A stretch of DNA of 5,313 nt, from assembly GCA_947466165.1 (NCBI GenBank), contig CANIDW010000137.1, forward strand, positions 1 to 5,313, written 5' to 3'. Of this stretch, positions 1-5,313 are shown piece by piece. The notes under the pieces are model-generated. The model did no database searches. It was not told the origin of the DNA and saw only the letters and a list, made by a program, of their open reading frames with translations. Source of the stretch: Comamonadaceae bacterium. Its GTDB lineage: Bacteria > Pseudomonadota > Gammaproteobacteria > Burkholderiales > Burkholderiaceae_C. The translations under genes and the position numbers were made by a program. Positions within the stretch are counted from its first letter, which is position 1, and every line of letters starts with the position of its first letter.

Positions 1-750
1 TATCCAGGTGCCATCTGCAACCTGGGGGCGGGCATCTCCACAGGTCTATCGACAGTAGCGGCAGAAGAAGACGTTCTGGAACGGGTGGTTCTCACCAATG
101 AGCAAGGGCTCATTGGCGGCGCACCGATCACCGGCCGCGACTCCGGAGGCGCACAAAGTTTCGCCGCCATGATTGACCAGCCTTACCAGTTCGATTTCTA
201 CGATGGCGGCGGCCTGGACCTGGCTTTTCTGTCCTTCGCCGAGGTCGATCCTCAGGGCAATGTCAACGTCAGTCGCTTCGGCGACAAGATTGTGGGCGTC
301 GGCGGCTTCATCAACATCAGCCAAAACGCGAAATATGTGATCTTCAGCGGCACACTGACTGCTGGCGACCTGGATGTTCAATGGCATCAAGGCCGCACAC
401 AAATCGTCCGCGAGGGCAAGCACCGCAAGTTTGTGCCCAAAGTGGAGCAGATCTGCTACAACGCAAAATTAGCGCGCGAGTCCGGTCGCAAGGTTCTTTA
501 TGTGACCGAGCGTGCCGTCTTCATTTCGGGTGAGAAGGGCCTGACCTTGGTGGAGGTCGCCCCGGGGGTGGATGTTCAGCGCGACGTGGTGGCACAAATG
601 GGCTTTGCGCCCGTCATATCGCCGGATTTGCGCGAAATGGACCTGCGCATCTTCCAGCCTGAATTGATGGGCCTGGGGAAAGACTTGGCGCAGCAGTCAC
701 CGCGCTACCGGACTGAAAAACTGGCCAACTGGCTCAGAGCTCGAAACTAA
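1..750 (+). CDS. Acyl-CoA:carboxylate CoA-transferase (YdiF/propionate CoA-transferase type), C-terminal part
   Basis: The reading frame is open from base 1 to a TAA stop and gives 249 residues of the C-terminal half; the start lies outside the window. Class I CoA-transferases move CoA between carboxylic acids through a glutamyl-CoA thioester. The catalytic glutamate is very probably E34 (bases 100-102) in NEQGLIGGAP, the E-x-G-x-x-G-G pattern of this family. Upstream is NLGAGIS (residues 7-13), the usual N-L-G-x-G-I glycine motif, and downstream is GVGGFINIS (99-107), also family-typical. About 215 residues follow the glutamate, close to the roughly 200 in E. coli YdiF and clostridial propionate CoA-transferase. 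The missing N-terminal part should therefore be about 300 residues, in a fused alpha+beta, single-chain enzyme. It is followed after 10 nt by the AroE-like gene, suggesting co-transcription. Family assignment is firm; the acyl substrate is not known. Confidence 0.93.
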   Translation, partial: YPGAICNLGAGISTGLSTVAAEEDVLERVVLTNEQGLIGGAPITGRDSGGAQSFAAMIDQPYQFDFYDGGGLDLAFLSFAEVDPQGNVNVSRFGDKIVGVGGFINISQNAKYVIFSGTLTAGDLDVQWHQGRTQIVREGKHRKFVPKVEQICYNAKLARESGRKVLYVTERAVFISGEKGLTLVEVAPGVDVQRDVVAQMGFAPVISPDLREMDLRIFQPELMGLGKDLAQQSPRYRTEKLANWLRARN

Positions 751-760
751 AAGTCCACCC

Positions 761-1591
761 ATGAAACACAATATTGAGATTGATGGCGCGACCCGGCTCT
801 ATGTGATCATCGGCGACCCCATCGTCCAAGCCAAGTCGCCTTCGGTTTACTCTCAACTTTTTGCCGATCGCGGTATTCCCGCAGTCATGCTGCCTTTGCA
901 CATTCACCCGGAAGGAATGGATCAGCTGGGCCCCTGGCTCGAATCGATCCAGAATCTCGATGGAATCCTTGTCACAGCCCCTTACAAAAATAGTCTGCTC
1001 ACCTTATGCGGCTCATTGGGGCCAGCTGCCGAGTGCGTGGGGGCGGTCAATGCCTTGCGCCGCAAGTCAGGCGGCGGTTGGCACGGGGACCTTTTCGATG
1101 GCGCCGGATTCGTTGCGGGCACCCGCCAACGCGGTATTGAATTGCGCGGCCGGAGAGTTCTTCAGTTCGGCGCTGGCGGCGCGGGCAGTGCGATTGCTTA
1201 TGAACTCGCTGCGGCCGGTGTCGCATCGCTACGGCTGGTGGACCCCAACCCTGAAAAAGTGAAGCAGCTTTGTGCTGCCATACAAGGCCGCTTCCCGAAA
1301 TTTGACATATCACAGGCCTCCCAAGTAGCGTTACCAGCATCAGAGAATATCAATATGGTGATCAATTCATCCACGGTGGGTATGGGCGGCGCCAAGGGGA
1401 TCCCCGGAGCCATTCCACCCCTGAACACTGAGATGGTTGTGGGCGAGGTGAACGTGACTGAACATGGCACTGATCTCGTTCGCCTGGCCATTGAAGCTGG
1501 CGCCACATGGACGGATGGCGCCCACATGCATGCTGGCCAGATCGATCAAATACTTGCCTTTTTCTTCAATCGGATGACCCCTGAGAGGTGA
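761..1591 (+). CDS. Shikimate dehydrogenase-like NAD(P)-dependent oxidoreductase (divergent AroE superfamily)
   Basis: A 276-residue protein of normal AroE length. The N-terminal substrate domain shows IGDP (17-20), AKSP (24-27), VTAPYK (71-76) with the catalytic-type lysine K76, GAVNAL (94-99), and GDLFDG (109-114) with the paired aspartate D113. The Rossmann domain carries GAGGAG (137-142), then NSSTVGM (202-208), and the C-terminal helix has Q260. Compared with E. coli AroE, the first serine of the S-x-S carboxylate clamp is A24, the N of NVT is L70, and the NT of GDNTDG is LF (111-112). The catalytic machinery is kept but the substrate pocket is changed. The residue after strand beta-2 is acidic (D161) instead of the NRT seen in NADP enzymes, which hints at NAD. 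There is no clear Shine-Dalgarno before ATG 761, so translation is probably coupled to the CoA-transferase 10 nt upstream. It is probably a catabolic dehydrogenase of unknown substrate; true biosynthetic AroE is less likely. Confidence 0.92.
   Translation: MKHNIEIDGATRLYVIIGDPIVQAKSPSVYSQLFADRGIPAVMLPLHIHPEGMDQLGPWLESIQNLDGILVTAPYKNSLLTLCGSLGPAAECVGAVNALRRKSGGGWHGDLFDGAGFVAGTRQRGIELRGRRVLQFGAGGAGSAIAYELAAAGVASLRLVDPNPEKVKQLCAAIQGRFPKFDISQASQVALPASENINMVINSSTVGMGGAKGIPGAIPPLNTEMVVGEVNVTEHGTDLVRLAIEAGATWTDGAHMHAGQIDQILAFFFNRMTPER
1583..1588 (+). promoter_or_regulatory. Ribosome binding site fixing the GTG start of the IclR-type gene
   Basis: GAGAGG sits 6 nt before GTG 1595 and overlaps the final codons of the AroE-like gene. 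The nearby ATG at 1591 is in a different frame, so the GTG is the only start that combines a good spacing with the HTH-containing frame. Confidence 0.6.
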
Positions 1592-1594
1592 TGT

Positions 1595-2395
1595 GTGTCG
1601 CATGTACCAGCCGAACGCTGCCTGAGCGTCCTTGAGCTCCTCGCGGAAGGCGCCAAATCCCTGACGCTGGGTGAAATTGCCGAGCGGCTCGAAGAGCCCA
1701 AAAGCGGAATACACAGGCTTTTGTCAACACTGGTCAGTCAGGGATGGGCCGAACAAGACCTGCAGACGGGGCTTTACAGCCTCACCATGCGGCTGACGCT
1801 GATCGGACAGCGTTTTTATGCTGACACCGGCATTCCAGACCTGTGCCAGCCGCTGCTAGACCAGCTCGCCGCTGAAACGCAGGACTACGTGCGCATGGCT
1901 GTCGCAGCCGGCGGTAGCCTGAACTGGTTGGCGGACGCCCAGGGGGCGCGAGGCGGCCTCATGTACTACCCTCCCCAAGTGTCCGGCACCGTACCCTTGT
2001 ATGCAACCGCTGCGGGCAAATCGTGGCTAGCCACCATGGACAAAAAGTCAGCCCTGGCTGTTGCTTTAGCGCAGGGCTTTAATGTGGCAACAAGCCCTGG
2101 ACCACAGGTCGCGACAAACGCTCAAGAATTGATGCAGCTGCTGCAGGAGACTGAGCAACGTGGCTACGGAACGGCCATCAACGAAGCCGAGGCAGGCGTG
2201 AGCGCCGTGGCAGCAGCGGTACGCATCCATGCCGACGGACCTGGCGTTGGCACCGTCAGCGTTGCAGGCCCCAGCGTCCGCATGACTCCTGAGCGCATTC
2301 AAGCACTGGGTCCCATTGTTCGCGCCTATGCGGCCAGGCTGGGTGAAATCTGGCCTCTACGCCACAAGCCCGGCATACCGAGGATTCGGGCGTGA
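1595..2395 (+). CDS. IclR-family transcriptional regulator
   Basis: A 266-residue protein with the two-domain plan of the IclR family. The N-terminal winged helix-turn-helix covers about residues 7-65: ERCLSVLELL opens the first helix, LTLGEIAERL and KSGIHRLLSTL form the HTH, and GWAEQD..GLYSL the wing. The C-terminal effector domain (about 75-253) has the conserved GTVPLYATAAGKSWLA segment (131-146) and the RGYGTAINEAEAGVSAVAAAVR region (189-210), where IclR proteins bind small organic acids or aromatics. It starts at GTG, 3 nt after the stop of the AroE-like gene, and ends in a GTGA overlap with the transporter gene. It is therefore most likely the local regulator of this catabolic operon, co-transcribed with its probable targets. 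The ligand, and whether it activates or represses, cannot be told from sequence. Family assignment is secure. Confidence 0.95.
   Translation: MSHVPAERCLSVLELLAEGAKSLTLGEIAERLEEPKSGIHRLLSTLVSQGWAEQDLQTGLYSLTMRLTLIGQRFYADTGIPDLCQPLLDQLAAETQDYVRMAVAAGGSLNWLADAQGARGGLMYYPPQVSGTVPLYATAAGKSWLATMDKKSALAVALAQGFNVATSPGPQVATNAQELMQLLQETEQRGYGTAINEAEAGVSAVAAAVRIHADGPGVGTVSVAGPSVRMTPERIQALGPIVRAYAARLGEIWPLRHKPGIPRIRA
2050..2099 (+). repeat. Three-part repeat able to form two mutually exclusive hairpins inside the IclR-type gene
   Basis: AGCCCTG occurs at 2050-2056 and again at 2093-2099, with the complement CAGGGCT at 2072-2078 between them. The middle arm can pair with the left copy (7 bp, plus GCT/AGC further in beside a bulged G) or with the right copy (8 bp including 2079/2092, loop of 12). 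The two copies lie in different codon phases (encoding S-A-L and T-S-P), so the repeat does not come from repeated protein sequence. The structure is directly visible; any function is unproven and it may be chance. Confidence 0.35.
2380..2384 (+). promoter_or_regulatory. Ribosome binding site for the GTG start of the EamA transporter
   Basis: GAGGA lies 7 nt before GTG 2392, inside the last codons of the IclR-type gene. It supports the GTG that overlaps the preceding TGA (GTGA) as the true start and implies translational coupling. Confidence 0.6.
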
Positions 2396-3318
2396 GGTCT
2401 GCTGAAGCAGCGCTTGCTCTCCAGAAATCTCTGACAACGCAACGCCACGGCATTGCCTTTGCCGTTGCCACGGCGCTGCTGTTTTCTTTCAGCGATGCAT
2501 TGATCAAGCAGCTGGTGGTGATGGCGCCCTTTGTGTTTGTGCTTTGGCTTCGCTATTTGTTCCAACTCGGTCTGATGTCGGCTTGGCTGCTTGTTCGGGG
2601 CGGTACAAATCGGCCAACGGGCCAATGGCAACTTCACCTTTTGCGCTGCAGCCTTTTGGCCGTCAGTTCCATCAGCGGCTACCTGGCGCTGAGGCACGTT
2701 CCGCTGGCCGAATACACCGCGCTGATGATGCTGACGCCCGTGGTTTCTGTGGTGCTGGGGCGCGTGGTGCTCAAAGAGCACGTGTCCGCGCCGCAGTGGG
2801 TCTGCGTTTTACTCGGAGCCCTTGGCATGCTGGCAGTGTTACGGCCCGGGCTTTCCGGCTGGACTTCTGAGGCCTGGCTGGCCGTGGCCAGTGCCTTCGC
2901 CTACGCGGCTTTCCAAATGACCTCGCGCAAACTGATGGCAGTGGCCGACATCGTGGTTTCTAACTTGATAACTGCAGCGTTCATCGTCGGTGTGGCCGGC
3001 CTTGCCTTGCTCGTGTGGCCGCTTGACTGGCCGGAAGTCTGGCGTCAGCTAGGCGCCCTCTGGTGGGCCAAGTTTGGCTTGATGTGCTTGATCGCCACCG
3101 GTGGCCAGTTAAGCCTAACTGCGACCCTGCAAAAAAGCTCGTTGTCGGTTGCTGCGCCGTTTGCGTACTTGCAGATAGTTTTCGCCGCGGTCATCGGGCT
3201 CGTTTTCTTTGACCACTGGCCTGACCACACCACACTTTTCGGCACCGCCCTCATCGCTTTCTCTGGGATCGGATCGGCTTTGCTTAACGGACAGGCATCC
3301 GCACCACCTCAGCGTTGA
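2392..3318 (+). CDS. EamA/DMT-superfamily inner-membrane transporter
   Basis: A 308-residue, very hydrophobic protein with about ten transmembrane helices, near residues 19-38, 46-68, 82-100, 105-127, 134-151, 158-176, 186-209, 223-243, 252-273 and 280-298. This is the two-times-five repeat of the EamA (RhaT/YdcZ-like) drug/metabolite transporter superfamily. Supporting family signs are ATALLFSFSDALIK in helix 1, LRHVPLAEYTALMMLTPVV before and in helix 4, the VVLKEHVSAPQW loop, and the matching Y-L-Q-I-V-F-A helix 9 in the second half. Such proteins export or import small metabolites across the inner membrane, usually driven by proton exchange. It overlaps the IclR-type gene by 4 nt (GTGA) with a good GAGGA site, so it is probably the last gene of the + strand operon and may move its substrate or product. 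Direction of transport and substrate are unknown. Confidence 0.92.
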   Translation: MRSAEAALALQKSLTTQRHGIAFAVATALLFSFSDALIKQLVVMAPFVFVLWLRYLFQLGLMSAWLLVRGGTNRPTGQWQLHLLRCSLLAVSSISGYLALRHVPLAEYTALMMLTPVVSVVLGRVVLKEHVSAPQWVCVLLGALGMLAVLRPGLSGWTSEAWLAVASAFAYAAFQMTSRKLMAVADIVVSNLITAAFIVGVAGLALLVWPLDWPEVWRQLGALWWAKFGLMCLIATGGQLSLTATLQKSSLSVAAPFAYLQIVFAAVIGLVFFDHWPDHTTLFGTALIAFSGIGSALLNGQASAPPQR

Positions 3319-3386
3319 TCCGCTCGCGCTGAATTGCGTCATCCTCGTGAATACGGGGGTTCATGACCCTGCCTACCCGACGGCTT

Positions 3387-4088
3387 TCAGCGCTTGACGA
3401 AGCGCACAATCATCTCGACGATGTTGCTGCGTCGCAGGGCGCGGGCGGCATCGGCCGCCGGGTCGTGTTTGAATATCAGCCCGAAGGTGTGCTGATTGGA
3501 GACGTTGAAAAACGTCAGCGCCGAGATCGAGGCGTGGATGTCGATCGCGTCCAGTCCGGCGCGGAACAGGCCCTGGGCCACACCGCGGTCGTACAGCTGG
3601 CGGATGGCCTCAATGGCCGTGACATTGAGCTCCTGGATGATTTTGCTTTGCGCCAGGTACTCACCGCGCTGCATGTTCTCTGACATAACCAGGCGGATGT
3701 AGTCCTGGTTGCCGAAATGATGGTCAAAGGTGAATTCCACCAGGCGGCGCAAAGCCGCTTCCGGTGAGAGGTCGCTCAGTTGCAGATCAGCTTCGATGCT
3801 GCGCATGCGCCGGTAGGCCTCCTCCAGCACGGCCAGGTACAGGCCTTCCTTGCTGCCGAAGTAGTAATAGATCATGCGCTTGCTGGTGCGGGTGGCCGCG
3901 GCAATCTCGTCGATGCGCGCGCCGCTCAGTCCCTTGTTGGCAAACTCAGCGGTGGCGACTTCCAGAATGCCGGCCATGGTGCGCGCCGGGTCGTTGGTGC
4001 GCGTCGGTGTGCGCGCAGCAGGTGCCCCGGTTTTGCGCTTGGCCACCGCAGCACCTCGCTTTGTTGCCGAATGTACTGGTTCGTTCAT
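3387..4088 (-). CDS. TetR/AcrR-family transcriptional regulator
   Basis: A 233-residue protein if the ATG at 4088 is used. A basic, Pro/Ala-rich tail (about 1-36) leads into a TetR N-terminal DNA-binding domain: RTMAGILEVATAEFANKG (36-53), then the HTH RIDEIAAATRTSKRMIYYYF (58-77), followed by GSKEGLYLAVL (78-88). The helical remainder (about 95-230) is a ligand/dimer domain similar in plan to the RutR group; FFNVSNQHTFGLIF (193-206) is the most distinctive stretch. The start is uncertain. The ATG has no Shine-Dalgarno and follows a -10-like TATACT by only 6 nt, while an in-frame GTG at 4046 (codon 15) has GAGG 7 nt ahead and would give 219 residues without touching the HTH. The gene lies downstream of the LplT-like gene on the same strand, with a 77-bp gap that carries a promoter-like element. 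It probably represses itself and perhaps neighbouring genes; the ligand is unknown. Confidence 0.93.
   Translation of the reverse strand: MNEPVHSATKRGAAVAKRKTGAPAARTPTRTNDPARTMAGILEVATAEFANKGLSGARIDEIAAATRTSKRMIYYYFGSKEGLYLAVLEEAYRRMRSIEADLQLSDLSPEAALRRLVEFTFDHHFGNQDYIRLVMSENMQRGEYLAQSKIIQELNVTAIEAIRQLYDRGVAQGLFRAGLDAIDIHASISALTFFNVSNQHTFGLIFKHDPAADAARALRRSNIVEMIVRFVKR
4052..4060 (-). promoter_or_regulatory. Internal ribosome binding site supporting a GTG start of the TetR gene at 4046
   Basis: On the minus strand this reads AGCGAGGTG; the GAGG core (4057-4054) is 7 nt before the in-frame GTG at 4046-4044. The upstream ATG at 4088 has nothing comparable. If it is used, the regulator begins at codon 15 of the longer frame, with a leader of roughly 40 nt. 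Confidence 0.45.
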
Positions 4089-4098
4089 TTCGCCAGTA
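4074..4098. promoter_or_regulatory. Candidate TetR-type operator (TACTGG-N13-CCAGTA)
   Basis: A perfect 6-bp inverted repeat, TACTGG (4074-4079) and CCAGTA (4093-4098), is separated by 13 nt. One more outer pair (4072/4100) also matches after a mismatch. It spans the upstream ATG of the TetR gene and overlaps the -10-like TATACT box, which is where an autorepressor would be expected to bind. The symmetry is seen directly; binding is inferred from position. The spacer is longer than in many TetR operators, which lowers confidence. Confidence 0.35.
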
Positions 4099-4123
4099 TA
4101 GGGTGCGCCGTGCCCGGTCGCCA
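4095..4123 (-). promoter_or_regulatory. Candidate sigma-70 promoter of the TetR gene
   Basis: The minus strand has TATACT (4100-4095, 5 of 6 to TATAAT). At 17-nt spacing there is a poor -35 match, TGGCGA (4123-4118, 3 of 6 to TTGACA). Transcription from this -10 would begin at about 4088, on the A of the upstream ATG. The weak -35 makes this tentative. Confidence 0.35.
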
Positions 4124-4130
4124 GCCGGGC
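4112..4130 (-). terminator. GC-rich hairpin after the LplT-like gene (possible terminator or boundary element)
   Basis: GCCCGG (4112-4117) and CCGGGC (4125-4130) form a perfect 6-bp stem with a 7-nt loop, between the stop of the LplT-like gene and the TetR promoter-like element. No T-run follows on the minus strand, so it is not a classical intrinsic terminator. The loop coincides with the suggested -35 box, so it could instead be part of the regulatory region. Confidence 0.25.
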
Positions 4131-4165
4131 TTAGGGGGGTTTCCCTTCCGGAGTGCTCGCTTTAT

Positions 4166-5313
4166 TTAAGACCGCACTGTCCAGCGCAACAGCAGCGCCT
4201 TCATGCGTTTTCCATAGTCGGGGTCCTGAACAAACACATACAGCGTCACCAGCGCGTTGGCCAGTCCCACGCACAAGAACACCTGCGCCATGTCCAGCCC
4301 CGCTGTCAGCAGGGCGCCGGCCAGCAGCGCGCTGGCGATCATGAACAGCGCGTTGAGAATATTGTTGGCCGCAATGATGCGGGCGCGGTGCGACGGCGCG
4401 GTGCGCCATTGGATCAGCGCGTACAGGGGCACGCTGTAAAGACCGGCCGACAAACTGAGCAGCCCCAGGTCGGCCATCACGCGCCAGTGTGCTGCCTGCT
4501 GCAAAAAAGCGGCGGCGTCCATCAGCGCGGACGGCGGCAAAGCGCGCGAGGCGAAATACAGATCCACCGTGAACAGCGACATGCCGATGGCACCCAGGGG
4601 CACCAGGCCGAGCTCGACCTGTCTTCGGCCCAGCACTTCGCACAGCAGCGAGCCGATGGCAATACCCACAGAAAAAACCACCAGCAAGAGCGAAGCCACC
4701 TGGGCATTGCCGTGCAATATCTCTTTGGCAAAACTTGGGAACTGGCTCAGAAAAACAGCACCGAAAAACCACATCCAACTGATCCCGATCAAGGCTAGAA
4801 ACACCTTCGGGTCAGCCTTGGCATGCCGCAAATTGCGCCAGGTTTCGCTCAAGGGGTTCCAGTTGATGGTGAGTGCCGGGTCGTTGGCCGGCGCCTCAGG
4901 AATGAACTGTGCCGCCAGCCGCCCTGCCAGCGCCAGGGCCAGACAGGCGGCGGCCACATAAGCCGGCCCGTCCCCGGGCCAAGCCACCAACAAACCGCCA
5001 GCCACATTGCCCAGCAAGATGGCCACAAAAGTGCCCATCTCGACCATGCCGTTGCCGCCCATCAACTCAGAATCGTGCAGCGCTTGCGGCAGGTAAGCAA
5101 ACTTGACCGGACCGAACAGCGTTGAGTGCAAGCCCATCAAAAATGTACATGCCAGCAGGAGCGGCACTTGCCAGTTCAGCCATGGGCCGCTGGCCAGCAA
5201 CCCAGCAGTGGCCAGCAGCATGATGAGCACTTCCAGGCTTTTGACCCGGCGCATCATGCGCGCCTTGTCGTACTTGTCGCTGAGCTGGCCGCTGGTGGCT
5301 GAAAACAGCACAA
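4166..5313 (-). CDS. lplT: LplT-like lysophospholipid transporter, MFS family (N-terminus beyond window)
   Basis: The frame is open from the right edge to a TAA stop and gives about 381 residues; roughly 40-60 N-terminal residues (the first one or two helices) should lie past base 5313. The visible part begins in the helix 2 / loop 2-3 region with the MFS motif GQLSDKYDKARMMR (8-21), and continues with about ten more membrane segments. The closest resemblance is to E. coli LplT: FGPVKFAYLPQAL (66-78) and NGMVEMGTFVAILLGNVAGG (87-106) align with YSPAKY.. and [20 protein letters not shown], and YSVPLYALIQ (292-301) with VVPLNALLQ. LplT flips lysophospholipids inward across the cytoplasmic membrane for reacylation by Aas. 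Here the frame ends shortly after the last helix, with no fused acyltransferase or ligase domain, and the next gene is a TetR regulator. The MFS family is certain; the lysophospholipid substrate is inferred by resemblance. Confidence 0.88.
   Translation of the reverse strand, partial: VLFSATSGQLSDKYDKARMMRRVKSLEVLIMLLATAGLLASGPWLNWQVPLLLACTFLMGLHSTLFGPVKFAYLPQALHDSELMGGNGMVEMGTFVAILLGNVAGGLLVAWPGDGPAYVAAACLALALAGRLAAQFIPEAPANDPALTINWNPLSETWRNLRHAKADPKVFLALIGISWMWFFGAVFLSQFPSFAKEILHGNAQVASLLLVVFSVGIAIGSLLCEVLGRRQVELGLVPLGAIGMSLFTVDLYFASRALPPSALMDAAAFLQQAAHWRVMADLGLLSLSAGLYSVPLYALIQWRTAPSHRARIIAANNILNALFMIASALLAGALLTAGLDMAQVFLCVGLANALVTLYVFVQDPDYGKRMKALLLRWTVRS

Noticed and set aside
761..1591. 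Naming this gene aroE as the biosynthetic shikimate dehydrogenase.
   Set aside because: Several shikimate-contact residues are replaced and the neighbours are catabolic in type (CoA-transferase, IclR regulator, transporter), so the symbol would mislead.
3390..3405. Perfect GCGCTT-GACG-AAGCGC hairpin as a bidirectional terminator.
   Set aside because: It lies within the last TetR codons and has no T-tract on either side. The evidence is too weak for a terminator call, so it is mentioned only in the junction finding.
4131..4778. A 215-codon minus-strand frame overlapping the LplT-like gene.
   Set aside because: It is an alternate-frame shadow of the MFS gene with no family features, and two real genes would have to overlap almost completely.
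3764..4798. A 344-codon open frame on the + strand opposite the TetR and LplT-like genes.
   Set aside because: The translation is rich in Arg, Gln, His and Cys and shows no recognisable domain. It is antisense to two well-supported genes in high-GC DNA, where such shadow frames are common.
1..5313. Base-composition break between the left (+) block and the right (-) block as a sign of lateral transfer.
   Set aside because: Spot counts of GC in single 60-base lines overlap widely between the two halves (about 28 to 43 of 60 in both), so no break is supported by eye.

Overview
The window looks like chromosomal DNA of a betaproteobacterium, probably Burkholderiales and perhaps the Comamonadaceae. 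The reasons are the fairly high GC content, tightly packed genes, GTG starts with GAGG-type ribosome binding sites, and the character of the encoded proteins. This placement is an inference; no marker gene is present. The window holds five protein genes, two of them cut by the window edges. I see no RNA gene, insertion sequence, CRISPR array or phage gene.

Left block (1-3318, + strand): four genes packed like an operon. They are the C-terminal half of a YdiF/propionate-CoA-transferase-type acyl-CoA transferase, a divergent shikimate-dehydrogenase-like (AroE superfamily) oxidoreductase, an IclR-family regulator, and a ten-helix EamA/DMT transporter. The gaps are 10 nt, 3 nt and a 4-nt GTGA overlap. 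The set reads as a small catabolic module: a transporter moves a small molecule, an NAD(P)-dependent dehydrogenase acts on a hydroxy- or keto-acid, a CoA-transferase activates an acid to its thioester, and an IclR protein senses a ligand. The substrate cannot be read from the sequence. The dehydrogenase keeps the catalytic Lys/Asp pair but has lost several shikimate-binding residues, so it is unlikely to be the biosynthetic AroE. A YdiF-type transferase beside an AroE-superfamily dehydrogenase recalls the ydiB-aroD-ydiF neighbourhood of E. coli.

Right block (3387-5313, - strand): this converges on the left block across a 68-bp spacer. It holds an LplT-like lysophospholipid-transporter MFS protein, whose N-terminus lies beyond the window, and downstream of it a TetR-family regulator. 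The 77-bp gap between them contains a GC-rich hairpin, a TATACT -10-like box, and an inverted repeat (TACTGG/CCAGTA) that spans the upstream ATG of the TetR gene. This suggests that the regulator has its own autoregulated promoter and may start at a GTG 14 codons further in.

Nothing here is clearly a new class of system. The most interesting items are the probable unknown-substrate dehydrogenase/CoA-transferase module, the TetR start and operator arrangement, and a pair of mutually exclusive hairpins inside the iclR-type gene.
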